From Spirosoma pollinicola (GTDB taxonomy: Bacteria; Bacteroidota; Bacteroidia; Cytophagales; Spirosomataceae), in assembly GCF_002831565.1 (NCBI RefSeq), contig NZ_CP025096.1, forward strand, positions 6,563,014 to 6,627,013: a stretch of DNA of 64,000 nucleotides. Direction: 5' to 3'. Positions 44,834-53,833 of the stretch are shown here, piece after piece. The notes under the pieces are model-generated. The model saw nothing but the letters and a program-made list of their open reading frames with translations. It was not told the DNA's origin and ran no database searches. Position numbers and translations under genes: made by a program. The stretch's first letter is position 1. Each line of letters opens with the position of its first letter.

Positions 44834-45877
44834 ATGGCAACGATTAATTTCGGAGGAGTTGAGGAACAAGTTGTAACACGGGAAGAATTTCCGTTAGAAA
44901 AAGCACGTGAGGTGCTGGCCAATGAAACCATTGCTGTTATCGGCTATGGTGTACAAGGCCCCGGCCAGTCGTTAAATATGCGCGATAATGGCTTTAACGT
45001 TATCGTTGGACAACGCAAAGGCAAAACATATGACAAAGCCGTCGCTGATGGCTGGGTTCCCGGCGAAACCTTGTTTGAAATCGGAGAAGCGTTAGAAAAA
45101 GGAACGATCATCTGTTTCCTGCTCTCCGATGCTGCTCAAATTGAACTGTGGCCAACGGTAAAAGCAGCACTGGTACCAGGCAAATCATTGTACTTCTCAC
45201 ACGGTTTCGGTATTACCTATAAAGAAAAAACCGGTATCGTTCCACCAGCCGATGTCGATGTATTCCTGGTTGCCCCTAAAGGCTCAGGTACTTCGCTACG
45301 TCGGTTATTTGTTGAAGGAAAAGGCTTGAATTCGAGCTTTGCCGTATATCAGGATGCATCGGGCAACGCCCGCACCAAAGCTATTGCAATGGGCATCGGT
45401 GTAGGTTCGGGCTATCTGTTCGAAACCGATTTCTACAAAGAAGTAACGTCTGACCTAACCGGCGAACGCGGTACATTGATGGGTGCAATTCAGGGCATTT
45501 TTGCCGCTCAGTATGATGTACTTCGTGCAAATGGCCACAGCCCTTCCGAAGCTTTCAACGAAACGGTTGAAGAACTAACCCAGTCGCTAATGCCACTGGT
45601 TGCCGAAAATGGTATGGACTGGATGTATGCCAACTGCTCGACGACTGCCCAACGCGGTGCCCTCGATTGGTGGAAACCTTTCCGCGATGCATCGAAGCCT
45701 GTTTTCGAGCAATTGTACAACTCGGTAAAATCGCAGGAGCAGGCCGAAATCAGCATCACACGCAACTCGCAGCCCGACTACCGCGAAAAACTCGAAGTAG
45801 AACTGGCCGAACTGCGTGAATCTGAAATGTGGCAGGCTGGTAAAGCCGTTCGGTCACTGCGTCCGGAACGTAGCTAG
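44834..45877 (+). CDS. ilvC: Ketol-acid reductoisomerase, fungal-like class I
   Basis: 347 residues from ATG 44834. NADPH site at AVIGYGVQGPGQSLNMRDNG (about residue 37); knotted helical domain with the metal-binding acidic residues in VTSDLTGERGTLMGAIQG and NETVEELTQSLMPL. The segment ANGHSPSEAFNETVEE and the ending NSQPDYREKLEVELAELRE closely resemble fungal mitochondrial Ilv5 as I remember it, more than the standard short bacterial IlvC. It isomerises and reduces acetolactate to dihydroxy-isovalerate. Last gene of the ilvDBNC unit; a perfect 28-bp hairpin follows. Confidence 0.95.
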   Translation: MATINFGGVEEQVVTREEFPLEKAREVLANETIAVIGYGVQGPGQSLNMRDNGFNVIVGQRKGKTYDKAVADGWVPGETLFEIGEALEKGTIICFLLSDAAQIELWPTVKAALVPGKSLYFSHGFGITYKEKTGIVPPADVDVFLVAPKGSGTSLRRLFVEGKGLNSSFAVYQDASGNARTKAIAMGIGVGSGYLFETDFYKEVTSDLTGERGTLMGAIQGIFAAQYDVLRANGHSPSEAFNETVEELTQSLMPLVAENGMDWMYANCSTTAQRGALDWWKPFRDASKPVFEQLYNSVKSQEQAEISITRNSQPDYREKLEVELAELRESEMWQAGKAVRSLRPERS

Positions 45878-45895
45878 TTCTCTTCAGTAATTAAG

Positions 45896-45962
45896 TTAAT
45901 AGGTTATTGGTTATTGAATTATTGACTGCCCGTTAATAATTCAATAACCAATAACCTATTAA
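45896..45962 (+). terminator. Perfect 28-bp inverted repeat after ilvC
   Basis: Arms 45896-45923 and 45935-45962 without mismatch, 11-bp loop, 18 bp after the ilvC stop. Very AT-rich and without a T-tail, so it may be a repeat element that also ends or stabilises the ilv message. Confidence 0.7.
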
Positions 45963-45991
45963 CGTTTTCAGCGCCCTATGCGTTGTTTACT

Positions 45992-45999
45992 TAACTTTA
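45992..45999 (+). promoter_or_regulatory. Candidate -7 box four bases before ilvA
   Basis: TAACTTTA, one base from TAnnTTTG, with exactly four bases before the ilvA ATG: the same spacing as at murQ and the epimerase gene. The -33 element is weak. Confidence 0.35.
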
Positions 46000-46003
46000 C
46001 GTT

Positions 46004-47278
46004 ATGAGCACTGTAGTAAAAGGAGAGAAGAAGTTTATGTTCCCTGACCTCGACAACATTTATCTGGCTGCCGAGCGGCTTCGGGGCGTGGCTACACATA
46101 CACCACTTCAGGAAAACATTAATCTATCAGACCGTTACGGGGCAAAGATTTTCCTCAAACGTGAGGACTTACAGGTCGTTCGATCTTACAAAATTCGGGG
46201 AGCTTACAACAAAATGGCGAGCTTACCCACCGAATCGCTGGCCAAAGGAGTTGTTTGCGCCAGTGCCGGAAACCACGCGCAGGGACTAGCTTATGCCTGC
46301 CGGAAAATGGCCGTTCATGGCACTATTTTCATGCCAACGACCACGCCGAACCAAAAAGTAAAACAGGTAAAGCTGTTCGGTAAAGAGTTTGTGGAGGTCG
46401 TTCTCATTGGCGACACCTACGACGATGCATACCATGCCGCTATGGAATTTGTCGACACCCACGAAAGCATCTTTGTACACCCCTTCGATGATGTGCAGGT
46501 GATGGAAGGACAAGGCACGGTTGGGCTGGAGATTTTTAAAGACTCTAATTTCAAGATCGACTACCTGCTCATGGCCATTGGCGGAGGAGGTTTAGCGTCG
46601 GGCGTTTCGACGGTTTTCAAACAACTAAGTCCCAAAACGAAACTTATTGGCGTTGAACCATTAGGTTCGCCATCTATGAAAGTGGCAATGGAACAAGGCC
46701 ATGTCGTTACACTCGACAAAATTGATAAATTCGTTGACGGAGCCGCCGTAAAGCGGGTTGGCGATACTACGTTTGAGATATGCCAACAAAACCTCGACCG
46801 TGTTGTACTCGTACCCGAAGGAAAAGTTTGCACAACCATTCTGCAACTTTATAACGAAGAAGCCATTGTAGCTGAGCCAGCCGGAGCGCTATCCATTGCT
46901 GCGCTGGATTTTCTGAAAGACGAAATCAAAGGCAAAAACGTCGTGTGCCTGGTTGGTGGCGGCAATAATGACATTACCCGCACCGAAGAAATTAAAGAAC
47001 GGTCACTTTTATACGAGGGACTGAAACACTACTTCATTATCCGTTTTCCGCAACGGGCCGGTGCCTTTAAAGACTTTCTCAATGTCTTGGGGCCCAATGA
47101 TGACATCAGTCGTTTCGAGTATGCAAAGAAAACGAACCGCGAAACGGGCCCCGCTGTTGTTGGCATTGAACTCAAGAACCGCGAGGATTTCGAGCCACTC
47201 ATTCAGCGTATGAACGATCAAAACATCGTGTTTGAGTACCTGAACGACCAACCCGACTTGTTTCAGTTTTTGGTGTAA
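46004..47278 (+). CDS. ilvA: Threonine ammonia-lyase (biosynthetic)
   Basis: 424 residues of a PLP enzyme. Cofactor lysine Lys63 in RSYKIRGAYNKM; glycine loop AIGGGGLASGV (about residue 188); C-terminal ACT-like regulatory domain (about 335-424, with YFIIRFPQRAGAFKDFLNVL). The single ACT-like domain matches the shorter Bacillus-type IlvA rather than the E. coli enzyme with two. It makes 2-oxobutyrate for isoleucine. Follows the ilvDBNC unit in the same direction. Confidence 0.95.
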   Translation: MSTVVKGEKKFMFPDLDNIYLAAERLRGVATHTPLQENINLSDRYGAKIFLKREDLQVVRSYKIRGAYNKMASLPTESLAKGVVCASAGNHAQGLAYACRKMAVHGTIFMPTTTPNQKVKQVKLFGKEFVEVVLIGDTYDDAYHAAMEFVDTHESIFVHPFDDVQVMEGQGTVGLEIFKDSNFKIDYLLMAIGGGGLASGVSTVFKQLSPKTKLIGVEPLGSPSMKVAMEQGHVVTLDKIDKFVDGAAVKRVGDTTFEICQQNLDRVVLVPEGKVCTTILQLYNEEAIVAEPAGALSIAALDFLKDEIKGKNVVCLVGGGNNDITRTEEIKERSLLYEGLKHYFIIRFPQRAGAFKDFLNVLGPNDDISRFEYAKKTNRETGPAVVGIELKNREDFEPLIQRMNDQNIVFEYLNDQPDLFQFLV

Positions 47279-47290
47279 CTTAGCGACGTT

Positions 47291-47608
47291 ATGATCACAG
47301 CCGTTCAAAATAAACAGCAAGCCTTCGAGCGTATTCAGTCACACCAATCGGCACTGAAGCAGCTTGGTGCTGCACGTTTAGGCTTATTCGGGTCTTTTGT
47401 GCGTAATGAGCAACAAATAGATAGTGATGTCGATCTAGTTGTTGAGTTTGAACCTGGACAGAAAAAACTACATAATTTTCTGGACATGGCTGATTACCTT
47501 GAAGAAGTAATGGCTCGTAAGGTTGATTTACTTACTTGGGAAGGAATGGCAGAGTTAGTCCGAAAACACGTCGCCAATGAAGTTGAATACGTCGCCTTGA
47601 CTGATTGA
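47291..47608 (+). CDS. MNT nucleotidyltransferase (antitoxin), second pair
   Basis: 105 residues. GSFVRNEQQIDSDVDL is the GSxxR...SDxDL signature and ARKVDLLTWEG supplies the third Asp. It is the partner of the downstream HEPN protein. It lies 12 bp after ilvA, so the pair is likely carried on the ilvA message. Diverged from pair 1 (about 16 kb upstream) but built the same way. Confidence 0.87.
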   Translation: MITAVQNKQQAFERIQSHQSALKQLGAARLGLFGSFVRNEQQIDSDVDLVVEFEPGQKKLHNFLDMADYLEEVMARKVDLLTWEGMAELVRKHVANEVEYVALTD

Positions 47609-47948
47609 CTTCCTAAAGCACATTCAGTCCGAGCTTAGCTATATCATTAGTACAACTGCTACTATGGATTTAGATAGTTTATTAGCCGACGAAACAAAAA
47701 GTCGCGCTGTTACTCATAGTCTGCTAATTATTGGTGAAGCTTGCAAACGTGTACCTGATGAGTTTCGATTCAATCACGCAGAATTTGACTGGCGTGGGTT
47801 TGCAGGGTTACGAGATAGACTTATTCACCAGTATTGGGGTATTGATCAAACGCTTTTCTGGGAGGCTATCACAGTTGATGTACCTGTCAATAAAGAATGG
47901 ATTGACGTGATAATTGAGCAAGAGTTAGTAAAACTTTCTGGCAAATAG
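47604..47948 (+). CDS. HEPN (DUF86) ribonuclease toxin, probable non-ATG start
   Basis: The first ATG is at 47664 (94 residues), but the open frame upstream reads DFLKHIQSELSYIISTTAT, the amphipathic first helix expected of DUF86 proteins, with no stop back to the codon at 47601. The natural start would therefore be ATT at 47604 or CTG at 47601, overlapping the MNT stop. Motif RDRLIHQYW is the Rx4HxY active site. Sequence KSRAVTHSLLIIGEACKRVPDEF is typical DUF86. Either a rare start codon is used or the protein lacks its first helix. Confidence 0.75.
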   Translation: MDFLKHIQSELSYIISTTATMDLDSLLADETKSRAVTHSLLIIGEACKRVPDEFRFNHAEFDWRGFAGLRDRLIHQYWGIDQTLFWEAITVDVPVNKEWIDVIIEQELVKLSGK

Positions 47949-47960
47949 GCGTACTAATCC

Positions 47961-48821
47961 ATGCTCCGTGTCCCCTCCTCTATCCAGGCCAATCAATTTC
48001 AGTCTCTGAACATTCAGCGGCCCGACGGCTCCGAAATGACGTTTGTTGCCTACCGCAGTGACGTATATCCCGAACGGAACGAGGTCTTTTTTGAAGAACA
48101 CGCCGTTATTGTTGTATTGGAAGGCGAAAAGAAATTCAGCTCACCCACGCAGGAACTACACGTCCATAAAGGGCAGATCCTGTTCTTCCAGCGGGGTTGC
48201 TACTCAATGAACGAATCCATCGACGCCAACTACAAAAGCCTAGTCTTTTTCGTCAATGAGAAATCATTGAAAGAGTTTGTCAGCCAGCACCTGAATCTGT
48301 TTAAAAGCAGTCAAACGCTCCTTCCCAACGACCCAATTCTTTCATTCACGTCGTCGCCCACATTCGCGACCTTTATTGATTCGCTATTACCTTATTTCGG
48401 TGCCAGAAGCGCCATTTTGAACGAGTTATTACGACTGAAATCGCAGGAATTATTGCTTCATCTGCTCGAACTCGACACCTCAGACCACCTCCGGGCCATA
48501 CTCTGGCACATCTACCAGGGTCAGAAAACAGACCTCGATTACCTGATGAGTACGTACTTCCTCAAACCCTTATCTATGAGCGAGTTGGCACGCTTATCGG
48601 GCCGTAGCCTATCGGGATTCAAGCGTGAGTTTGAAGAACACTTTCATACCTCCCCCGGCTATTGGGTACGCCAGAAACGACTTGAACACGCCCATTTTCT
48701 CTTACGTAACACCGACAAAAACGTCTCGGAAGTCAGTATGGAGATTGGCTACGAGAGCGTGTCGCACTTCATTAAAGCCTATAAGCAGCAGTACGGCGCA
48801 ACGCCGAAACGAGTGGCTTAA
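47961..48821 (+). CDS. AraC-family transcriptional regulator
   Basis: 286 residues. The N-terminal half is a cupin-like sensor (VIVVLEGEKKFSSPTQELHVHKGQILFFQRG). The C-terminal 100 residues hold two helix-turn-helix motifs: LSMSELARLSGRSLSGFKREFEEHF and KNVSEVSMEIGYESVSHFIKAYKQQYG, the AraC signature. It starts 12 bp after the HEPN gene and lies 114 bp before the cytochrome-PQQ dehydrogenase, which is its most likely target. The effector is unknown. Confidence 0.9.
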   Translation: MLRVPSSIQANQFQSLNIQRPDGSEMTFVAYRSDVYPERNEVFFEEHAVIVVLEGEKKFSSPTQELHVHKGQILFFQRGCYSMNESIDANYKSLVFFVNEKSLKEFVSQHLNLFKSSQTLLPNDPILSFTSSPTFATFIDSLLPYFGARSAILNELLRLKSQELLLHLLELDTSDHLRAILWHIYQGQKTDLDYLMSTYFLKPLSMSELARLSGRSLSGFKREFEEHFHTSPGYWVRQKRLEHAHFLLRNTDKNVSEVSMEIGYESVSHFIKAYKQQYGATPKRVA

Positions 48822-48935
48822 ACGCGTTATATAATTCCAAAAACTATTGGTAGCCGTATAGCGTTACCAGATTCGGTATATTCACTCTTGGGATTTCTTT
48901 TCTATACGTATGGACTCTACCGTAATCCTGATCGT

Positions 48936-51293
48936 ATGAAAATTGTAACCCTTCTCGCTGGGCTGGTTGTTCATCTGCTTTTTTGCTCTTCGCTATCAGC
49001 CCAACAGCAGCCAGCGCAAAAAAACGCGTTGACTGATAATATAAGCGTTTTTACAAAAAAACAGGTTGAAGTAGGATCTACGCTGTTTTCAACACATTGT
49101 GCCGCCTGTCATGGTCGTGATTTACGCGGTACAGAAGGCGGCAATGCGTTGGTTGGAGACCGTTTTGTTGCTAAGTGGAAAGACAAATCGGTAGGGCAAC
49201 TGTTCGATTTAACCAAATCGAGCATGCCTAAGACAAACCCTCACTCACTGGATGATGCGTCGTACTCGTCGCTAATAGCGTATATCCTGAATGCCAATGG
49301 CTTTCCAGAGGGCGATGTTGCCTTGCCCACCAGCAAAGAGAAATTGAAAGCGATACCCATTGGCACTCCTCCTGCCTCATCGAGAGTGAGTATGCAGTTC
49401 AAGCCCGCGGAATACAAGGCGAAATCAACTACGATTGAAGGAGACTGGCGGCAGCATCGGGGCGACTTTGCCAGTTCAAACTATTCGTCGCTAGACCAGA
49501 TCAATAAAGACAATGCAAAAAACTTAAAAGTAGCCTGGCGATGGAAAACCGACAATTTCGGTGCCAGCCCGGAGTTTTATTTCAAGTCTACCCCCCTGAT
49601 GGTGAATGGCATCTTGTATACCACGGCTGGTTTAAGCCGAACGGTAGCTGCCATAGATGCCGAAAACGGGGAAACACTCTGGACATTCCGATTCGACGAA
49701 AAAGAGCGCAAAACATACGTACCTCGCCAGAACTCTGGCCGGGGAGTAGCCTACTGGACGTCGTCCGACAAAGGTAAAGACCGGGTCATTTACATTACAC
49801 CAAGTTTTCAATTAGTTGCCCTAGACGCGCAAACCGGGCATTTGATCTCCGATTTTGGTGATAACGGAATCGTAGATTTAAAAAAGGGACTCGATCAGTC
49901 CGTTGATCCAATTACGACAACTATCGGTTCTACTTCTCCCCCCATTATTGTCAATGATGTCATTATTATGGGTGCAAGTTTTCCGGTGGGTTTGGCTCCT
50001 GTCTCGAAAAAGCAGGCCAGAGGAGATATCATGGGTTATGATGTGAGAACCGGGAAACAACTCTGGATTTTTCATACCATACCCCAACAAGGCGAAGCAG
50101 GTAACGAAACTTGGGAAAAGGACAGTTGGCAATACACCGGAAACGCCGGAGCCTGGGCACCCCTAACGGCAGACCCGGAATTGGGCTATGTGTATTTGCC
50201 ACTGGAAGCCGCAACGGGTGATTTCTACGGTGGGCATCGCCCCGGCAATAATTTGTTTTCGCAGAGTCTGGTTTGTCTGGATGCCAAAACGGGTAAAAAA
50301 GTCTGGCATTATCAATTGATTCACCACGACATCTGGGATTATGACCTACCAGCGCCACCCATTCTGGCTAATATTACCGTTGATGGGAAGGCCATAAAGG
50401 CGGTTGTTCAGGTTACCAAACAGGCCTTTGCCTTTGTCTTTGATCGGGTTACGGGCAAACCCGTTTGGCCCATTGAGGAACGGCCCGTACCCCAGAGTGA
50501 TGTAAAAGGCGAATGGACCTCGCCCACGCAGCCTTTCCCGACAAGACCAGCCCCCTTCGACCGGCAAGGGTATTCAGATGATATTCTGGTAGACTTTACA
50601 CCGGAGTTAAAAAAAGCGGCCTTAAAAATTGTCAGCCACTATAAAAAGGGCCCCCTTTATACGCCCATTAGTAAATACGACCCGCCTAACAACTTAGGTA
50701 CGCTTATGCTCCCCGATGCCGTTGGCGGTGCCAACTGGCAGGGCGGTGTGCTTGACCCTGAGACAGGGATGCTGTATGTGTCGTCCAGTACGGTTATTCG
50801 GCCAATGAGTCTGGAGGCAGCTCCCGCTATATCCGACATGGATTATGTGGCCTATATGGGTAACGCCCGCATCGGCCCGTATGGGTTGCCACTGGTAAAA
50901 CCGCCTTATGGACGAATTACAGCCATTGACCTGAATACCGGCGATCATAAGTGGATGATACCCAATGCCGATACGCCGAGTTGGGTGAATGATGTTCCGG
51001 CCCTAAAAAGTATAAAAATTCCCCGAACTGGCTTGCCGGACCGGGTAGGTATGCTGGTAACAAAGACTCTGTTGTTTGCCGGAGAAGGCGCGGGTCTCTA
51101 CGGTTCCGATGGTGGTGGTGGCAATAAATTTAGAGCATACGACAAAGCAACGGGCAAGATTATTTCGGAGATCGCCTTACCCGCCAATCAGGCTGGCTTA
51201 CCCATGACATATTCCATTAACGGTAAGCAATACATTGTTGTATCAGTTGGGGCTATTGGCCATCCGGGGGAGTTGGTGGCGCTATCGCTTTAA
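48936..51293 (+). CDS. Secreted cytochrome c - PQQ dehydrogenase fusion
   Basis: 785 residues from ATG 48936, with a signal peptide (MKIVTLLAGLVVHLLFCSSLSAQ). First domain (residues about 30-120): c-type cytochrome with CAACH and a distal Met region (SSMPKTNPHS). Second: an eight-bladed PQQ-type propeller (GDWRQHRGDFASSNYSSLDQI; blade motifs such as AIDAENGETLWTF, ALDAQTGHLISDFG and DAKTGKKVWHYQ). Quinohaemoprotein alcohol dehydrogenases have the haem domain at the C-terminus; here it is at the front. It would oxidise an alcohol or sugar outside the inner membrane and pass electrons to its own haem. Preceded by an AraC regulator. Confidence 0.88.
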   Translation: MKIVTLLAGLVVHLLFCSSLSAQQQPAQKNALTDNISVFTKKQVEVGSTLFSTHCAACHGRDLRGTEGGNALVGDRFVAKWKDKSVGQLFDLTKSSMPKTNPHSLDDASYSSLIAYILNANGFPEGDVALPTSKEKLKAIPIGTPPASSRVSMQFKPAEYKAKSTTIEGDWRQHRGDFASSNYSSLDQINKDNAKNLKVAWRWKTDNFGASPEFYFKSTPLMVNGILYTTAGLSRTVAAIDAENGETLWTFRFDEKERKTYVPRQNSGRGVAYWTSSDKGKDRVIYITPSFQLVALDAQTGHLISDFGDNGIVDLKKGLDQSVDPITTTIGSTSPPIIVNDVIIMGASFPVGLAPVSKKQARGDIMGYDVRTGKQLWIFHTIPQQGEAGNETWEKDSWQYTGNAGAWAPLTADPELGYVYLPLEAATGDFYGGHRPGNNLFSQSLVCLDAKTGKKVWHYQLIHHDIWDYDLPAPPILANITVDGKAIKAVVQVTKQAFAFVFDRVTGKPVWPIEERPVPQSDVKGEWTSPTQPFPTRPAPFDRQGYSDDILVDFTPELKKAALKIVSHYKKGPLYTPISKYDPPNNLGTLMLPDAVGGANWQGGVLDPETGMLYVSSSTVIRPMSLEAAPAISDMDYVAYMGNARIGPYGLPLVKPPYGRITAIDLNTGDHKWMIPNADTPSWVNDVPALKSIKIPRTGLPDRVGMLVTKTLLFAGEGAGLYGSDGGGGNKFRAYDKATGKIISEIALPANQAGLPMTYSINGKQYIVVSVGAIGHPGELVALSL

Positions 51294-51595
51294 TAATTGT
51301 ATCAGACAGCAGACAGCATCCCTGCTGTCTGGCCGTTAGGCAAAAACGTTAGTTACTGATAAATTCATAATTCGCCTACTTAGTTTCATCGGCCAGCCAG
51401 ACAGAAGGGATGCTGTCTGATACAAATACGGTTTTACAACCAAACAAACATTTTGGACTAAAATCGCTATTTACTGGACGAATGCCGGGATGCATCAGTC
51501 AAATAGATTTATCAATTTTGTAGCCACCTCTCCCTATCCCTGCGATAGCCAGAAAGTACTAAGAAACATACAGTTACTAGTTACCCTCTATAGTT
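51294..51595. other. 302-bp gap upstream of leuC
   Basis: Holds an imperfect inverted repeat (51298-51425) built on TCAGACAGCATCC and its complement, which probably ends the dehydrogenase gene, and a candidate leuC -7 box CAATTTTG at 51513-51520 (one base from consensus). The 29-nt element found upstream of ilvD and leuA is not present. No small gene recognised. Confidence 0.55.
51298..51425. repeat. Imperfect inverted repeat after the PQQ dehydrogenase
   Basis: TTGTATCAGACAG on the left faces CTGTCTGATACAA on the right; inside these, GACAGCATCCC and GGGATGCTGTC also pair. The left arm has a duplicated CAGACAG. Likely terminator or palindromic repeat. Confidence 0.6.
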
Positions 51596-53005
51596 ATGAG
51601 TACCCCAACAACCCTGTTTGATAAAGTCTGGGATGCACACGTCATCCGGCAAGTTAAAGATGGCCCGGACGTGCTATTCATCGACCGCCATTTTATTCAC
51701 GAAGTAACGAGCCCGGTGGCGTTTTTGGGTCTCGAAGGTCGTGGCGCAACGGTACTGTTTCCCGAACGCACCTTTGCTACTGCCGATCACAACACCCCAA
51801 CGCTCAACCAGCACTTACCCGTTGCCGACCCAATGTCGGCCAACCAGTTGGCGGCACTGGAGCGTAATGCCGCTCATTATGGCATTTCACATTGGGGTCT
51901 TGGTCACATCAAAAACGGTATCGTACACGTAGTTGGCCCCGAAAACGGGATTACATTACCCGGTATGACTATCGTTTGTGGTGACTCGCACACCTCAACA
52001 CACGGCGCGTTTGGCGCTATTGCGTTCGGTATTGGTACGTCGGAAGTAGAAATGGTTCTGGCAACCCAGTGCATCATGCAACCGAAACCAAAGAAAATGC
52101 GGATTACCGTTAATGGAAAGCCGGGCAAAGCGGTACTACCCAAAGACGTGATTCTATACATCATTTCGCAAACTTCTGCCAGCGGAGCCACAGGATACTT
52201 TGTGGAATATGCCGGCGAAGTATTTGAGAATATGAGCATGGAAGGCCGTATGACGGTTTGTAACATGACCATCGAGATGGGTGCACGGGGCGGTATGATT
52301 GCTCCTGACCAAACCACGCTCGACTACCTGAAAGGCCGCGAACTGTCGCCTAAAGGTGAACAGTGGAACAAACTCGTTCCGTACTGGCTATCGCTCAAAA
52401 CCGATGAAGGCGCTACGTTCGATCTGGATCTAACCTTCGACGCAGCCGATATTGAGCCACAGATTACCTACGGAACAAATCCAGGTCTGGGTACCGGTGT
52501 TACGCACCAGATTCCAACCGCCGACAGTGTGAAAGACGGTTCGGCTAGTTATAAAAAATCGCTTCAATACATGGGCTTCGCCGAAAACGAATCCATGATT
52601 GGCAAACCCGTCGATTTTGTATTCCTGGGCAGTTGCACCAATGGCCGGATTGAAGACTTTCGGGCGTTTGCGTCGATTGTGAAAGGTCGCCAAAAAGCCG
52701 ACAACATTACGGCCTGGTTAGTACCGGGGTCGCACATTGTTGAGAAACAAATTCAGGAAGAAGGCATTCTGGACGTCCTGACGCAGGCTGGTTTCGAATT
52801 GCGTCAGCCGGGTTGTTCGGCTTGTCTGGCTATGAATGAAGACAAGGTTCCAGCGGGCAAATACGCTGTTTCTACCTCAAACCGCAACTTCGAAGGTCGT
52901 CAGGGGCCAGGCGCACGCACGCTGTTGGCAAGTCCGCTGGTAGCAGCCGCTGCCGCCGTTACGGGCGTAGTAACCGATCCAAGAGGTTTAATGGAAAATG
53001 CGTAA
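51596..53005 (+). CDS. leuC: 3-isopropylmalate dehydratase, large subunit
   Basis: 469 residues, aconitase superfamily. Iron-sulphur ligands: one Cys in FLGSCTNGRIEDF (about residue 347) and two in RQPGCSACLAMNED (about 405-408). Start region LFDKVWDAHVIRQVKDGPDVLFIDRHFIHEVTSP is typical. With LeuD it isomerises 2- to 3-isopropylmalate. The 3' end of the gene lies within an inverted repeat. Confidence 0.97.
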   Translation: MSTPTTLFDKVWDAHVIRQVKDGPDVLFIDRHFIHEVTSPVAFLGLEGRGATVLFPERTFATADHNTPTLNQHLPVADPMSANQLAALERNAAHYGISHWGLGHIKNGIVHVVGPENGITLPGMTIVCGDSHTSTHGAFGAIAFGIGTSEVEMVLATQCIMQPKPKKMRITVNGKPGKAVLPKDVILYIISQTSASGATGYFVEYAGEVFENMSMEGRMTVCNMTIEMGARGGMIAPDQTTLDYLKGRELSPKGEQWNKLVPYWLSLKTDEGATFDLDLTFDAADIEPQITYGTNPGLGTGVTHQIPTADSVKDGSASYKKSLQYMGFAENESMIGKPVDFVFLGSCTNGRIEDFRAFASIVKGRQKADNITAWLVPGSHIVEKQIQEEGILDVLTQAGFELRQPGCSACLAMNEDKVPAGKYAVSTSNRNFEGRQGPGARTLLASPLVAAAAAVTGVVTDPRGLMENA

Positions 53006-53095
53006 TGAATAATGTGAAATGATGGCTTCTCTGACAGGGGCCAGGTTTCACATTACTCGATCATTGTTCATTATTCATCATACATTTTCCATTCA
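52990..53095. repeat. Inverted repeat between leuC and leuD
   Basis: Imperfect 34-bp arms sharing AATGGAAAATG and TGAATAATG words with their complements. The left arm includes the last codons and stop of leuC, so the repeat and the coding end overlap. Confidence 0.6.
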
Positions 53096-53100
53096 TCAAA

Positions 53101-53712
53101 ATGGCTTACGACAAATTCACCATACTCCGTAGCAGTGCCGTTCCCATGCCCAACGAGAACGTCGACACTGATCAAATTATACCTGCCCGTTTCCTAAAAG
53201 CCACTGAGCGCAAAGGATTTGGCGACAACCTTTTCCGCGATTGGCGGTATAACAACGACGATACGCCTAAAGCCGATTTCGTTCTGAACAATCCGACCTA
53301 TTCGAGCGAAGGGTCGCCCCGAAAAATCCTGGTGGGTGGTAAAAACTTTGGCAGCGGGTCGAGCCGCGAACACGCAGCCTGGGCTATTTATGATTACGGC
53401 TTTCGTTGTGTTGTATCGAGCTTCTTTGCCGATATTTTCCAGGCGAACTCCATCAACGTCGGCATCCTGCCGGTTCGGGTTAGCCCTGAGTTTCTGGAGA
53501 AGATCTTCGCAGCCATCGAAGCCGATCCAACGACCGAACTGGAAGTGAATTTACCAGCACAAACGATCACGCTGCTGGCTACTGGCGAGAGCGAAAGCTT
53601 TGCGATCAACGAATACAAGAAGCACAACCTCACCAACGGCTACGATGACATCGACTATCTATTGTCGATGAAGGAAGAAATCGGAGCCTACGCCGAAACG
53701 AGACCATTCTAA
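53101..53712 (+). CDS. leuD: 3-isopropylmalate dehydratase, small subunit
   Basis: 203 residues, the swivelling domain of the enzyme: VPMPNENVDTDQIIPARFLK near the start and GKNFGSGSSREHAAWAIYDYGFRCVVSSFFADIF (about residues 79-112), which binds substrate. Partner of leuC, 95 bp downstream of it. Confidence 0.97.
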   Translation: MAYDKFTILRSSAVPMPNENVDTDQIIPARFLKATERKGFGDNLFRDWRYNNDDTPKADFVLNNPTYSSEGSPRKILVGGKNFGSGSSREHAAWAIYDYGFRCVVSSFFADIFQANSINVGILPVRVSPEFLEKIFAAIEADPTTELEVNLPAQTITLLATGESESFAINEYKKHNLTNGYDDIDYLLSMKEEIGAYAETRPF

Positions 53713-53830
53713 AGAGCGAAAGAATGAAAGAGTGAATGAGTGAAAGACTGGCTGTGGCAAAAAATTAATTTATGTACTGGCTACCCTTTTACTCATTCGC
53801 TCTTTCACTCATTCACTCTTTCGCTCTTTA
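53710..53830. repeat. Inverted repeat with tandem words between leuD and the next gene
   Basis: Built from repeated GAAAGA/GAGTGA-type words on the left and their complements (TCACTC, TCTTTC) on the right, so it is both an inverted repeat and a cluster of short direct repeats. It fills the 121-bp gap and could vary in copy number. Confidence 0.55.
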
Positions 53831-53833
53831 CCT

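Noticed and set aside
51298..51425. Inverted repeat upstream of leuC as a second attenuator
   Set aside because: No leader frame with Leu codons, no T-run and no competing hairpin; it lies next to the dehydrogenase stop and before the leuC promoter candidate, so it is more likely a terminator or repeat.
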